Assembly (NCBI GenBank): GCA_029959085.1
Contig: JARWIR010000005.1
Coordinates: 34,713,350 to 34,777,349 of the forward strand
Direction of reading: 5' to 3'
DNA from: Nemophila menziesii
Lineage: Eukaryota; Streptophyta; Magnoliopsida; Boraginales; Hydrophyllaceae
Length of the DNA stretch: 64,000 nt
Both the position numbers and the translations under genes were made by a program. This document shows, one piece after another, positions 11,403 to 22,662 of the stretch. The notes under the pieces are model-generated. The model did not search any database, was not told where the DNA came from, and saw nothing but the letters and a program-made list of their open reading frames with translations. Positions within the stretch are counted from its first letter, which is position 1, and every line of letters begins with the position of its first letter.

Positions 11403-13799
11403 TTAAGAATCTTGAGAAATGGGATTACTAGATGATGCAATTGTTTCTTCCGTCTCAAGATGCAAAGGAGTGTCCGTCTCTATTTCTTGAGTATGTGTTA
11501 CCTCATCAGGTGTCACATTTGTTTGCATATCATCTTCCTGAATCTCATTTAATTCACATAAAATGGAATTTCTGTCAACCTCACCTCTGCTAGGAAATTC
11601 ATTCTCTAAGAATGTAACATCTCGTGACTCAATTTCTGTAAGACCCCCATCGTTATGTTCACCAATAAAAACATATCCTTTAGATTGATCTGGGTATCTA
11701 ATAAAGATACACTTCTTGCCTCTTGGACCTAACTTCCCATACTTATGAGATAGATCATGAACATAACCTGCCGATCCCCAAGGTCGCAAGTATGACAGAT
11801 TAGGTTTCCTACCTGTCCATAGTTCATAAGGAGTTGATGGAATAGTCTTTGTGGGTACTCGGTTAAGTATATAACAGGCGGTAAGCAAGGCATCTCCCCA
11901 ATAAGATATTGGAAGATTTGCTTGTGCCATCATAGACCTAACCATTTCTAGGAGTGTTCTATTCCTCCTTTCAGCAACACCATTCTGTTGTGGTGTTCTA
12001 GGAATTGTAAGTTGCCTTACTATCCCTTTTTCATCACACAATTCTTTAAACTGATCAGATAGATATTCACGTCCTCGATCGGTTCTTAGGGTTTTCACCT
12101 TCTTCTCTAACTGATTTTCCACTTCATTGATAAATGTCATAAAACATTTCAATGCTTCGGATTTGTGAGAAATCAGGTAGACATAACAAAACCTAGTGAA
12201 ATCATCTATGAAAGTGATGAAATAACGTTCCCCACGTCTAGTTTGAACACTCATTGGGCCACAGATGTCTGAATGAATTACTTGTAATGGGTACTCGACT
12301 CGTTTAGTCTTTCCAAATGGTTTCCGTTTTGCTTTACCTGCTAGACAATTTTCACAAGTTGGCAAGTTGACTTTAGTCAACGAACCCAAAAGGTTCGCCT
12401 TAGCCAACAAATTCATACGTTCTTGACCAATATGACCTAATCTAGCATGCCATACATTTTCTTCTACATTAGAATAACTAGAAGAAGAAGTATTAGTAGA
12501 AAAGCAACAACTTAAACAATAACTATTAAACGAGTTATCATCATCTAGTACAATTAAACCATGCGAAATAAAACCAGAACCATAATACGTAGCATCATAA
12601 TAGATATCTACTTGTTTGTTATGAAAATGCAAATTAAAACCTAATCCTAGAAGAACAGTGACCGAGACTAAGTTCCGTCGAATGTCAGGTGCGTAAAGTA
12701 CATCATGCAGGTACAAGGTTTGACCACCTCGCAAGTTCAACTTGCAAGTTCCAACTCCTTTGACTTCAACCTTATTGTTGTCTCCTACATATATCCACCT
12801 TGATCCCTCTGGAATCCGACGGTACTCTACATATGCCTCTCGGTCTTTGGCTACATGGTCTGTCGCTCCTGAGTCCACAGTCCACAAAGGATTAGAATCA
12901 ACAAGCAATACAGTACTGGTAACATAAGTAAAATTACAAGAAGTAAATGACATTGCTACCTTTCTGGGCTCGCTGCACTCGCGAGCGAAGTGACCCATTT
13001 TATCACAGTTAAAGCATTTCATCTTACTCTTGTCTTTCTTCTTACGGAAACGTTTTTCCTTATTGTTACCACCCTTCTTGTTCTTCTTGGAAACATGCTC
13101 ATTTCCGTTCTTCTTCCCATTGTTCTTGCGCTTATTTCCAGAAACTTTGTGGGAACTTGACTCAGCAACATAAGCCTGGCCTTGAGGCTTAATTGCATCT
13201 AGACGTTCATCTTCCAATGTCACATGACGAGCAGCATCATCAAAGGTTTTGATGTTGTCATTGTGAGTCAAGTTTATCTTCAAATGCTTCCAGTTATTTG
13301 GAAGAGATCGGATCACAGCTTGAACCTGTTGTTCATCAGTAAGGTTTTGACCAGCATTCTTAAGTTCCCTAATCATGTTAGACATCTCTCGGAGATGTTG
13401 TTGCATGATTTCATTAGGCTTCTTCTTGCAAGTGTCAAACTTAATGGTCAATTGATGCAACTTAGTCACATTCGTACCCCCATACTTCTCCTTAAGAGCA
13501 TTCCACATTTCGTGAGCAGTGAGGTATCGTTGACATTCATAGACAAGATCGTCATTCATGGAGCCTATCAAGATGCCTCTTGTAGTGGAATCTTTCTTTT
13601 TACACTTCTCATAAGCCTCCATGTCCCTTCTGTTTTGAGCTGTGTTGCCTTCCTCAGGCTGAGCCATGACATTGTTAACAGCCTCAAGAACATCTTGCTC
13701 TTCTAGAACATAGTGTATCTTGAGCTTCCAAAGGTTATAGTTCTCACCATTCATCTTTTCTCCTTTGTTGAGATCAGCAATGATGGTTTTCGATGCCAT
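11403..13799 (-). pseudogene. E1 gag, protease, integrase segment
   Basis: 798 codons from MASKTII to the premature stop. Gag has the UBN2/DUF4219-like N-terminus (GENYNLWKLKIHYVLEEQ), the EMWNALKEKYGG block, a basic Lys/Asn-rich stretch and one CCHC knuckle. Then come protease (DSGATDH), the GAG-pre-integrase zinc-binding HxxxH..CxxC block and the integrase core. The acidic linker before RT ends at the TAA. Confidence 0.9.
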
Positions 13800-14208
13800 T
13801 TTCTCTATAAAGTAAGAGATTTCCATTAATATCATACATTTATTTAACAACTCTATGCTATTAATGCAAACAGAATGAATAAAAAAGATAACAAAATAAG
13901 TGATAAAGAAAGTTCACTATGTTCCCAATCATGAACCACTATAGTTTGTTTGTCTTAATCATTCAATCAATTTCATTAACTGCAAAATTAAGTTCTTCAA
14001 GAACTCTCACTTACTCTAACATGAATAGAGCAAAATGTATGAAAACTAAATAACTAATAACATAAAAGCAAATAATCTAGTTGAATTCATACATAAATGA
14101 AAAAACATGTTTGGTAAACAAATAACCAAATAAAATCAAAGACTAACATTTGAAACGAACTACCAAAATAAACTACCTAGCAAAGAAGCTCTAACTTATA
14201 CATGACAA

Positions 14209-14766
14209 TCACTCGTATCCCGTTTTCAAAGGAATCAATTTTTCAAAACCCTCTTTTACATAGAGACTTATCGGATCATACTTAGTAGGCGAATTCATCT
14301 CACAAGGACATTTGAAAAAATTTGTATGCCTTTTAAAATGATTCCACATATGAGATTCAGTGAAGGCATATACGACCCAACCATATGTTTTTGATCTCCT
14401 ATCTACATAATTTTCGGGATTCACATTCCTCCATAGATCAAGGAGATCTTTACTCAAGTCTTTCGGCAAAGTCCTGAGAAGGGCATCAATCTTGTCATTC
14501 TCATTCATGCGATATGCATATTTTATGACACTTTGTATAATATCATTTACAATCTTCACGTGTTGTATTAAAGAATGTGATGATTTCATCTTATAATTTC
14601 GAAGTGTCATTATTTTATTTTTCAAATCTTCCCTTTGTCCATCTGACTCGGGCTCTTTGGCGGTGTAGACCAATGTCCAATTCTTTATGTTCTTGTGATC
14701 GGTCCTGTAGTTCATCAACAGGTCGCGTCTAAATGCACGTAATCCTCGGAATTGTGTAATCACCAT
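14209..14766 (-). CDS. E1 additional ORF upstream of gag (185 aa), unknown function
   Basis: Open frame in the element's sense orientation, between the primer-binding site and gag. The start is ATG at 14764-14766, because E2's homologue starts at the same place with MV(I/L)T..RG.RA. It is homologous to E2 21899-22474. Shared blocks are QHVxIVN..IQ.VI, a KxxxLxxxLPxxxxxD segment, PENYV..R, TYxWxVYAxTESHxWxH and CxCxM. No signal peptide, membrane segment or known enzyme motif; basic N-terminus. It is not gag, which follows separately with its own zinc knuckle. I do not recognise the family. An RNA-binding, silencing-suppressor or particle-accessory role would be speculation. Confidence 0.8.
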   Translation of the reverse strand: MVITQFRGLRAFRRDLLMNYRTDHKNIKNWTLVYTAKEPESDGQREDLKNKIMTLRNYKMKSSHSLIQHVKIVNDIIQSVIKYAYRMNENDKIDALLRTLPKDLSKDLLDLWRNVNPENYVDRRSKTYGWVVYAFTESHMWNHFKRHTNFFKCPCEMNSPTKYDPISLYVKEGFEKLIPLKTGYE

Positions 14767-14875
14767 TTTTCTCTATAGAAAAAATTAAGAATAAAAAAAA
14801 TTCACCACCTTTTGAAAATAATACATTTTTGAACTACGTTATAAGTTCATCATATATTCTTTTTAACTAAAAACA

Positions 14876-14947
14876 AATTGTATAGATCAAGTGGTTACGT
14901 TATTAGTCTTTAGTAATGTTGGTCAGGGTTTGAATCCCTTTACAAAC
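14876..14947 (+). other. tRNA-like sequence antisense in E1 leader
   Basis: A-box-like TAGATCAAGTGG (14883-14894), an anticodon-arm-like stem-loop (about 14900-14918) and B-box-like GGTTTGAATCC (14927-14937; one mismatch to the consensus). Spacing is that of a tRNA gene. It is on the plus strand, opposite to the element, and the same position in E2 holds a better-preserved copy. Degenerate tRNA-derived segment. Confidence 0.6.
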
Positions 14948-15147
14948 ATTTAGATTTTATTTGGTCCGAAAAATTAAAATAAATAAAAATTAATTAAATA
15001 AAGGAACTTACTTATACAATCAACAAAAAAAATCAAAAACAATTTTCTTTTCTTTTCTCGACAGAAAAAAAATCCAACTAATTTTTTTTTTAATGAATCG
15101 TATTGAAAACACAGAAGAGGAAGCAAAGAATTATTCAGGTAACAAAT

Positions 15148-15159
15148 GCTCTGATACCA
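15148..15159 (-). other. E1 primer-binding site (tRNA-iMet)
   Basis: Minus strand TGGTATCAGAGC, two bases inside the 5' LTR. Confidence 0.93.
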
Positions 15160-15161
15160 AT

Positions 15162-15609
15162 TGTTACCTATTAATTAAAGAGTTAGGGTTTTAGACAAAT
15201 CTCTTACGCAGCGGATTGATGATTTCTGAATTCTTACTTTCTTTAATTCTTGCTTTCTGATCGTGAACTTAATTACTAGAATTAATCCCTTTGTTTTCAC
15301 CGCCTAAGAGTCTATGAATTTTGTCGTATAATGGAAAAAGAGAAGAAATTTTCGCTGAAGAATTTTTGTATGCTGTGAAGCTGTATTGAATATGGAGTAG
15401 GAGACTTCTATTTATAGAGTTCAGGAAGCGTTGGTTTATTAAATGATAATAAACCACCTTCCCATGATCTCCACCCCAAGCACTATCTTAGTGGGTAAGT
15501 TCTTTCAGTTAAACCCGGGTAACTTCCTGACTAACTTTACGTTCATGTCAAACCCATCATGGGTGACATGGAAATAAAATTAATATATTAATTTATTTTA
15601 TTTCTTTCA
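15162..15609 (-). repeat. E1 5' LTR with TATA box
   Basis: 448 bp, TG...CA, matching 8150-8604. On the minus strand CTATAAATAG at 15408-15417 is a good TATA box for the genomic transcript. Transcription would run toward lower coordinates through the extra ORF first. Confidence 0.93.
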
Positions 15610-15614
15610 ATATG

Positions 15615-15981
15615 TGAGAAGGTGCTCACCATGATATTGTAAAAGTTTGCAATTTTAGAAGTTTGCTCTCAGCACGATGATTGAGTCATGAGTGTTGAAT
15701 TGTTTAATAATCAGCCTCAGAATTCCTTTAGATTTGACTAATTAATATCTCTATTACTGCAGGTAAATTTACAGCATTCTTATCAATATTAAATTTATTC
15801 AAGACCTTAATTACAATACAAGGTAGAAAGTAGAATCTCAAACCTGAAATATTAGAGATACAAGAAAAAAGCAAACTTTTGACAAAAAAATAAAAATAAA
15901 TAAATGGCTCAAAAAGAAAAACACATACATCATTATTATCATCCTCATCAGCTCACTATCATCATCATTGGGTATTATTAC
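15615..15981. repeat. unit A segment 2: 3' flank of DC1-A displaced by E2
   Basis: Continues the unit B alignment (29888-30236). It contains what was the last codons and 3' untranslated region of DC1-A before E2 inserted: its right end, GGGTATTATTAC (positions 15970-15981), corresponds to the terminal codons of the gene. It lies between E1 and E2, about 7.6 kb from the gene it belonged to. Confidence 0.88.
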
Positions 15982-16438
15982 TGTTACACTTAAATAATAA
16001 TACAAGAAGGTTTATCAGACAAACCTTATACGCAGCGGATTGGAATGAAGAGTCCTGAATTTAGCCTTCTTATAGTTGATTGAATTGGAATGAAGGAATT
16101 GCTTCTCTGGTCGTAAGTTTAATTACTAGAACTAAACTTTTTGTTTTCACAACCTAAATGTCTCAGAATTATTTGTGTTGATTTGGAGAGAAAAGAAAGG
16201 TACGCTTATTAATAAGCTTTGATTGTGTTGCTGTTGTGTTGTTGTTTTTGTGAGAAAGAGAGGCTCTATTTATAGAGCTGGAGAGTTGGTTTATTAGCTG
16301 TTAATAAACCACTCTCCCACTTTCTCCACTTCCTCCACCATCAAAGTGGGAAGTTATCAAAGATAACTTCCCTGTACGCTCATGTCTTTCCCATCATGGG
16401 TGGCATGGGAATAAAAACCTTTTTTTTTATTTCTTTCA
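15982..16438 (-). repeat. E2 3' LTR
   Basis: 457 bp, starts TGTTACACTTAAATAAT and ends TTTCTTTCA; near-identical partner at 23182-23637. The minus-strand polypurine tract GAGTGGGAGAA lies immediately next to it (16439-16449). Confidence 0.95.
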
Positions 16439-16449
16439 TTCTCCCACTC

Positions 16450-17603
16450 GCACATGATGGAGTTACAATCATTCCCTTTAGGAACATGCATTTCAATGCA
16501 CCATACATCAATATTTCTCAAATCTCCTCATATACACATTTCTAGAATAATTCATCATACTTGACAAAATAGGTCGTGCGACCGACAAGCATACGAGCAT
16601 ACGTTACTAATAACCTGTTAGGGTACATAGTTGCTCAAATGAAACTTCATTCCTTACGTATCTTGTAGTACCCCAGACTAATAATTTATTGTATCATATT
16701 CAGTAACTCTGACCCCTTTAAATTTATATCACATCGTTTATGTGATTAAAAGAGTTCACTGACATAACTTCATGTGTCTCACTATCATGTTATGGTCCAA
16801 ATTGACTTACATGATCGGTACCTGCAAGCACACACTTTGATACAGAATTTTAGTCTTCCCTTTACACTTATATCCTTTTACGTTGATTAGGTTGCTTTCC
16901 CAAACATACCCCATTAGACCGAATCATTCATGATCATTAGTAGTATGTTCAAAGTAGCATACACCTAATCAAAATATCAAGACATAGTCAAAAGTAATAA
17001 GGGCACAATTTTGAAGGCATCACACAATGAAGAGACAGGGATCGACTCTTCACTTCCTTCTGGTCGAAAGCACACGTGGTATGACACACGTGTTATGGTA
17101 TTATTCATATATAGCTCCAATTGTATGTCACAATTTTATAAATACCATACAGATATATAATTAGACAAGCTTCGTTGCCTAAGATGAATTCTTCGATTGA
17201 TCAACCCTTCTATGAAATCAATCAAGCAACTCATATCTGGCTCTTATAGACTAAGTAGATAGTGGGATTCTACTTCGATCATAATATAAGCTTAACATGG
17301 TTTATCCATGTTTATGATCTCATCTTAACACTTTAGTTAAGGCGACTATCTTAACTCAAGTTATCTTAAGGGTTCTTCACTACTATGAGTTAGTCTCATC
17401 TTTGCGCACTTCTTATGCCAAAGGCGATTGCCCGTGTGATAGGGCCAATCTCAGTCTATAGGACATACATACTTCAAAAAATTACACGCATTATAATATA
17501 TATCTAACATGATATTATTAAAATAAACAGTTAAATAAACATACTAATGAAAATATATATATGAATGCACATAAACTCGCAATATTCATACATTATATCT
17601 TGC
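16450..17603 (-). other. E2 non-coding region between pol and 3' LTR
   Basis: Counterpart of E1 8616-9750, colinear and similar throughout, without coding capacity. Confidence 0.7.
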
Positions 17604-20600
17604 TTAATCATATAGATTTAACATATCCATAAATATATCCCTTGGGATATCCTTTGTGAATGGATCAGCAAGCATATTGCGTGTGTGTATGTATTGCAAA
17701 TCAACATCCTTTTGTGCAATAATATCTCTAACAACGTTATACTTTATATCAATGTGTTTGGTCATACTGTGATACTTAGGAGCTTTCACACAAGCCTTTT
17801 CAGCTTGACTATCACAATGTATAATAACGGGACTCCCACTATCGCCTGAGAATCCTAAATGTTCATAATAACCTTTTTAACCAAACAGCCTCTGGAACCA
17901 CAGCTAAGCATGCTACAAACTCAGCTTCCATTGTGGACAAAAATTATACAGGTTTGTTTCTTGCTACTTCAAGAAATTGCGCAATTATTCAACATGAATA
18001 CATCACCTGAGGTAGATTTACCCCCATATATATCACTATCCCAAATAGCGTAATATATCCTTCTAGGTGTAATCTATTTCCTCGAAAGCAAAGGCATAAT
18101 CCATAGTGCCTTTTAGATATCTCAATATCTTTTTCACAACTTTCGGATTTTCTTGTCCTGGGTTCAATTAAAATGACTAACTAAATCTACCACATAACAT
18201 ATGTCTGGCCTAATTCACATCATAACATATATAAGACTATCCATGAACTAAAATATGACACTGTATACATTTTCTATTTTCTCTTCTGGAGTACTAGGAC
18301 ACTTGTCGAGATTTAAGTTTATTCCATTTTCTACAGGAGTGTCAATGGTATTGCACTTAGTCATGCTAAACCGCTCAATTATATTCATGATTTAAGGTTC
18401 TTGAGACAAAGATAATAGTCCTCTAGACCTATCTCTACTAATCTTAACACCAAGAATATAATTTGCTTCTCCCATATATTTCATATAACATTGAGAAGCT
18501 AGCTACTCCTTATTAGCTTGAATAAACTCTTTATCATCCCCTGCTAATCGGATGTCATCTACATATAGAGATAAGATCACAAAATTTCTTGGAACATTAA
18601 ACATTAACACAGTGATTTTCACTTATCATCTCAAATCCATTTGATGAAATGACTTCATGAAATCTCAAATTCCACTGTCTCGAGGCTTGATTAAGATCAT
18701 ATATTGATTTTAACAATCTACATACTTTATTCTCTTGATCTTTTGTAACGAAACCCGAGGGTTGTTCCATGAAAATAACATTTTCTAAATCTCCATTTAG
18801 AAATGTAGTTTTAACATCCATTTGGTGCAACTCCAGATCGAGATGCGCCACAATAGCTAAAAATAAGACGTATTGAGGTAAATCTAACAACAGGAGAAAA
18901 AATTTCCTCAAAAACTATTCCTTCCCATTGAGTAGAGCCTTTCGCTACCAAGCGAGCTTTATACTTTTCAATGGAATTGTCAGGTTTCCTCTTTATTTTA
19001 AGAACCCATTTATTCCCTTACGTCTTTTCGGGAGATTAACCAGTTCCCATACCTGGTTTTTCTTTATCGACTCCATATCTTCTTCCATTGCCTTCTTCCA
19101 TTAATTCTTAGCAGGACATGAGAATGCTTCATTAACTGATCGAGGTTCTTCTTCGTCTTGTGGAGTTATCATAAGGACTTTTCCTTTGATTTCAAATCGA
19201 CGACGAGGAACTAAACCTCTAGCACTTCTCTTAAGTTGAGAATCCTGAGAAATAGGATTACTAGATGATGCAATGGTTTCTTCCATCTCAAGATTTAGAG
19301 GAGTGTCTGTCTCTATTTCTTGAGTATGTGTTACCTCATTAGGTGTTACATTTGTTTGCATTAATTCACATAAAATAGAATTTCTGTCAACTTCACCTCT
19401 GCTGGGAAAATCATTCTCTAAGAATGTAACATATCGTAACTCAATTTCAGTGAGACCCCCATCGTTATGTTCACCAATAAACACATATCCTTTAGAGTGA
19501 GCTGGGTATCTTATAAAGATACACTTCTTACCTCTTGGACCTAACTTCCCATATTTATGAGATAGATCATGAACATAGTCTGCCGACCCTAGGGTCACAA
19601 GTAGTTCATAAGGAGTTTGATGGAACAGTCATTGTGGGTATTTGGTTAAGTATATAACTAACAGTAGGCAAGACATCTCCACAGATTAGCTTGTGCCATC
19701 ATAGACTTAACCATTTCTAGGAGAGTTCTCACTTTTCATCACACAGTTCTTTCAACTGATCCAATAGATATTCACGTGATTAAGGTTTTCATTTTCCTCT
19801 CTAACTGATTCTCTACTTCATTGAAATATATCATAAGAAAATTTCAATGCTACAGATGTATAAAAAATCAGGTAGACATAACCAAAACTAGTGAAATTAT
19901 CTATAAAAATGATAAAATAAAGTCCCCCCTGTATATTTTGAACATTCATTGGGTCACAGATGTCTACATGAATTACTTGCAATGGGTACTCGACTCGTTT
20001 AGCCTTTTCAAAAATGGTTTCCCTTTGCTTTATCTGCTAGACAATTTTCATAAGTTGGCAAGTTGACTCTAGTCAATGAACCCAAAAAAAATTTGCCTTA
20101 CCCAACAAATTCATACGGTCTTGTCCAATATGAATTAGTCTAGCATTCCATACTTTTCTTCTACGTTAAAATTATTAGAAGAAGTATTAGTAGAAAAGCA
20201 ACTACTTACATAATAACTATTAAATGAGTTATCATCATCTAGTACTACTAAAAAATGAGAAATAAAACCAAAAACTTAACACTTAGCGTTATAATAGATG
20301 TCTACTTGATTGTTATGAAAATGCATATTAAAACTTAATCCTAGAAGAACAATGACCAAGACCAAATTTCTTCGAATTTCAAGTGTGTAGAGTGCATTAT
20401 GCAGTTATAAGGTTTGATCACCTCGCAAGTTCAACTTGCAAGTGTCAAATCTGTTGACTTCAACCTTGTTGTTGTCTCCTACCTCATATCCATCACGTTT
20501 CCTTTGGAATTAGATGGTACTCTATATATGCCTCTTGGTCTTAGGCTACATGGTCTGTCACTTCTGAATCCACAATCCACAAAGGATTAGAATCAACTAG

Positions 20601-21470
20601 CAAACAGTACTGGTAACATATGTAAAGTTATATGAAGTAAATGATATTTCTATCTTCATCCTCACTCGCGAGCGAAGTGACCTATCTTGTCACAATTATA
20701 GCATTTTACTTTACTCTCGTCTTTCTTAAAAAAAACGTTGTTACCACCATTCTTGTTCTTCTTGGAAGCATGCTCATTTTCGTTTCTCTTCCCACTGTTC
20801 TTGTACTTAATGCCAGAACCTTTGTGGGAACTTGACTCGGCAATATATAAGTCTGTTCCTAAGACTTAACTGCATCAAGACGTTCATCTTCCAACGTCAT
20901 ATGATGAGCAACATCATCAAAAAGTTATGATATGGTCATTTTGAGTCAAGTTTATCTTCAAATGCTCCCACTTATTTGAAAAAGATTGGATCATAGCTTG
21001 AATCTGATGTTCATCAACAAGGTTATGACCTGCCGTCCAAGTTCCCTAATCATATTAGACATCTCCCAAAGATGCTTGGTTTGATTAGGCTTCCTCTTGT
21101 AAGTGTCAAACTTAATGATCAATTGACTCATCTTAGTCATAGTTGTACCCTTATACTTTTCATTAAGAGCGTCCCACATCTCATGAGCGGTGGTGTATTA
21201 TTGACACTCATGGATAAGATCGTCATATATGGAGCTTATCAAGAGGCCTCTTGTAGTGGAATATCTCTTTTTCCACTTCTCATAAGCCTCCATGCCCCTT
21301 TCGTTTTGAGCTGTGATGCCTTCCTTAAGCTGAGCCATGACATTGTTAATAATATCAAGAATTCTTGTTCCTCTAGAACATAATGTATTTTGAGTTTACC
21401 AGGGTATAGTTCTCACCATTCATTATGTCTCCTTTGGGATCATCAATGACAGTTGTCATTTTCTTATAAA
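17604..21470 (-). pseudogene. E2 gag-pol remnant
   Basis: Same domain order as E1 but no frame longer than about 165 codons. Recognisable pieces: RNase H terminus 17604-17789 (NMLADPFTKDIPRDIF), RT 18597-18911 (LHQMDVKTTFLNGDLE, RLLKSIYDLNQASRQ), integrase tail and linker 19101-19598, gag 20991-21179 (MSQLIIKFDTYKRKPNQ). Integrase is further damaged by deletions around 19590-19760. Cannot make protease, integrase or RT. Where E1 carries stop codons, E2 retains the sense codons, so the two decayed independently. Confidence 0.93.
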
Positions 21471-21898
21471 GTAAGAGATTTTTCATTAGTATACATACAA
21501 TTATTTAACTACCCAATGCTATTAATGCAAATAGAATGAATAAGAAAGATAACAAAATAAGTGATAAAGAAAGTTCACTATGTTCCCAATCATGAACCAC
21601 CATATTTTGTTTGTTTTAATGATTCAATCAATTTCATTAACTGCAAAAATAAGTTCTCCAAGAACTCCCACTTACTCTAACATAACTAGAGTGAAAATGT
21701 ATGAATATAAACAACTAATAACATAAAAAAACAAAGAAACTAGTTGAATTCATACATAAATGAAATACATGTTCAATAAAGCAATAACTTAATCAAAGCA
21801 ACTAATGCAATTCCTAACAAACAGGGATTAAAAAAAAATTGGAAAAAACAAACCACTAAGCAAACTACCTATTGCAAGTCCTAACTAGCATACGCCTT

Positions 21899-22474
21899 TC
21901 ATATCCAAAACCTTAATTTAGGAATTGACTGCTCAAAGTTCACTTCCTCATAGAGTCTAATTGGAAAATAATTATCAATACTAGTAGTTCGATAATGCAT
22001 TCCACAGTTGCACTGATCCGACCTAGTGGAACTATTATAGTGCCTCCACAAGTGAGATTCAGTCAAAGCATAGACTAGCCACTCATATGTAGCTTGTCTC
22101 CCATGAACATAGTTCTCCGGAAAATCATACTCCCATAAGATTTCGATATCCCTCTTCATCTCTCTTGGTAGAGATTTGTAAAGAACTTCAACCTTATGTC
22201 CTTCACATATGATATCACCCCAATTTATGACATCCTGAATCAACCTATTGACAATTGCCACATGTTGCACTAGGGTGTGATGAGGTTTCTTCTTATAACG
22301 GAGTGCTTTGATACTATTTCTCAAAGACTGTTTTTCTTTCGGTGTCCTTGCAACTTTTGGTCTATGGATCTCTGATGATCCATTAGGATTTCTTACGTTC
22401 CTGTTGAGCCATCTGTACACTGTCAGTTGCTCAAGCCTTGCTGCTCGTGATCCCCTGGATCGTGTCAACACCAT
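21899..22474 (-). CDS. E2 additional ORF upstream of gag (191 aa), intact
   Basis: Uninterrupted frame from ATG 22472-22474 (MVLTRSRGSRAARLEQL) in the position equivalent to E1 14209-14766. Shared blocks with the E1 protein: QHVAIVN.LIQDVI, LP...KRDIEILW, PENYVHGR, TYEWLVYALTESHLWRH, CNCGM and PIRLYEEVNFEQSIP. The last few residues are in a different frame from E1 (here FWI, there GYE), so one of them has a terminal frameshift. It is the only intact frame in E2. Strongly basic N-terminal region with many Arg. Family unknown to me; function not assignable. Confidence 0.8.
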   Translation of the reverse strand: MVLTRSRGSRAARLEQLTVYRWLNRNVRNPNGSSEIHRPKVARTPKEKQSLRNSIKALRYKKKPHHTLVQHVAIVNRLIQDVINWGDIICEGHKVEVLYKSLPREMKRDIEILWEYDFPENYVHGRQATYEWLVYALTESHLWRHYNSSTRSDQCNCGMHYRTTSIDNYFPIRLYEEVNFEQSIPKLRFWI

Positions 22475-22589
22475 TTTTCTACATATAGAAAAAAAAATTA
22501 AGAACGGTAAAAAAATAATACACCAAAATTGATATAGGAAACAAGGAAAAATAATAATAGTATCTTTCCAAAAACTCTATTCATTAACA

Positions 22590-22662
22590 ATAACCTAAGG
22601 TAGTAAAATTGGTAAGGCTGCTAGTCACCTAACTAGGTGGTTTGGGTTCGAATCCCCTCACA
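22590..22662 (+). other. tRNA-like sequence antisense in E2 leader
   Basis: A box TAGTAAAATTGG (22601-22612) fits the consensus TRGYNNANNNGG. B box GGTTCGAATCC (22645-22655) is a perfect match. Between them is a stem-loop CTAG...CTAG in the anticodon-arm position. It lies about 115 bp from the extra ORF start, as in E1, and on the strand opposite to the element. Could drive Pol III transcription toward the 5' LTR; no terminator was verified. Confidence 0.65.

Larger units (their letters stand above)
9751..13799 (-). pseudogene. E1 gag-pol polyprotein gene with two nonsense codons
   Basis: One Gag-Pol frame in the copia order. The likely start is the ATG at 13797-13799 (MASKTIIADL), because the upstream extension from 13850 lacks family similarity. 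Parts: gag 13799 to about 12950 with zinc knuckle CFNCDKMGHFARECS; protease with WTVDSGATDHV; GAG-pre-integrase with WHARLGHIG; integrase with TPQQNGVAERRNR; RT with YVDD; RNase H to 9751. It breaks at 11403-11405, where E2 has CAA and E1 has TAA, and at 10831-10833, where E2 has TGG and E1 has TGA. The frame between the pieces also needs checking around 11257-11402. Encodes the full replication machinery apart from these breaks. Confidence 0.93.
8150..15609 (-). mobile_element. full-length Ty1/copia retrotransposon E1 with extra 5' ORF
   Basis: 7460-bp element on the minus strand, flanked by a 5-bp TSD ATATG (8145-8149 and 15610-15614), with LTRs at 8150-8604 (3') and 15162-15609 (5'). Order in transcription: 5' LTR, primer-binding site, leader with an antisense tRNA-like sequence, extra ORF, gag-pol, 1.1-kb non-coding 3' region, polypurine tract, 3' LTR. 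The LTRs differ at about 20 positions plus an indel of about 7 bp, so it is the oldest of the three full-length copia elements here. Gag-Pol is disabled by two nonsense codons. Protease and pre-integrase sequence suggest the Bianca lineage, from memory and uncertain. It is inserted in duplication unit A. Confidence 0.95.

Noticed and set aside
13224..13706. 160-codon plus-strand ORF
   Set aside because: Antisense shadow of the E1 gag gene.
14876..22662. Calling the leader tRNA-like sequences functional tRNA genes
   Set aside because: Acceptor stems do not pair properly and anticodon arms are irregular; they are tRNA-derived at best.
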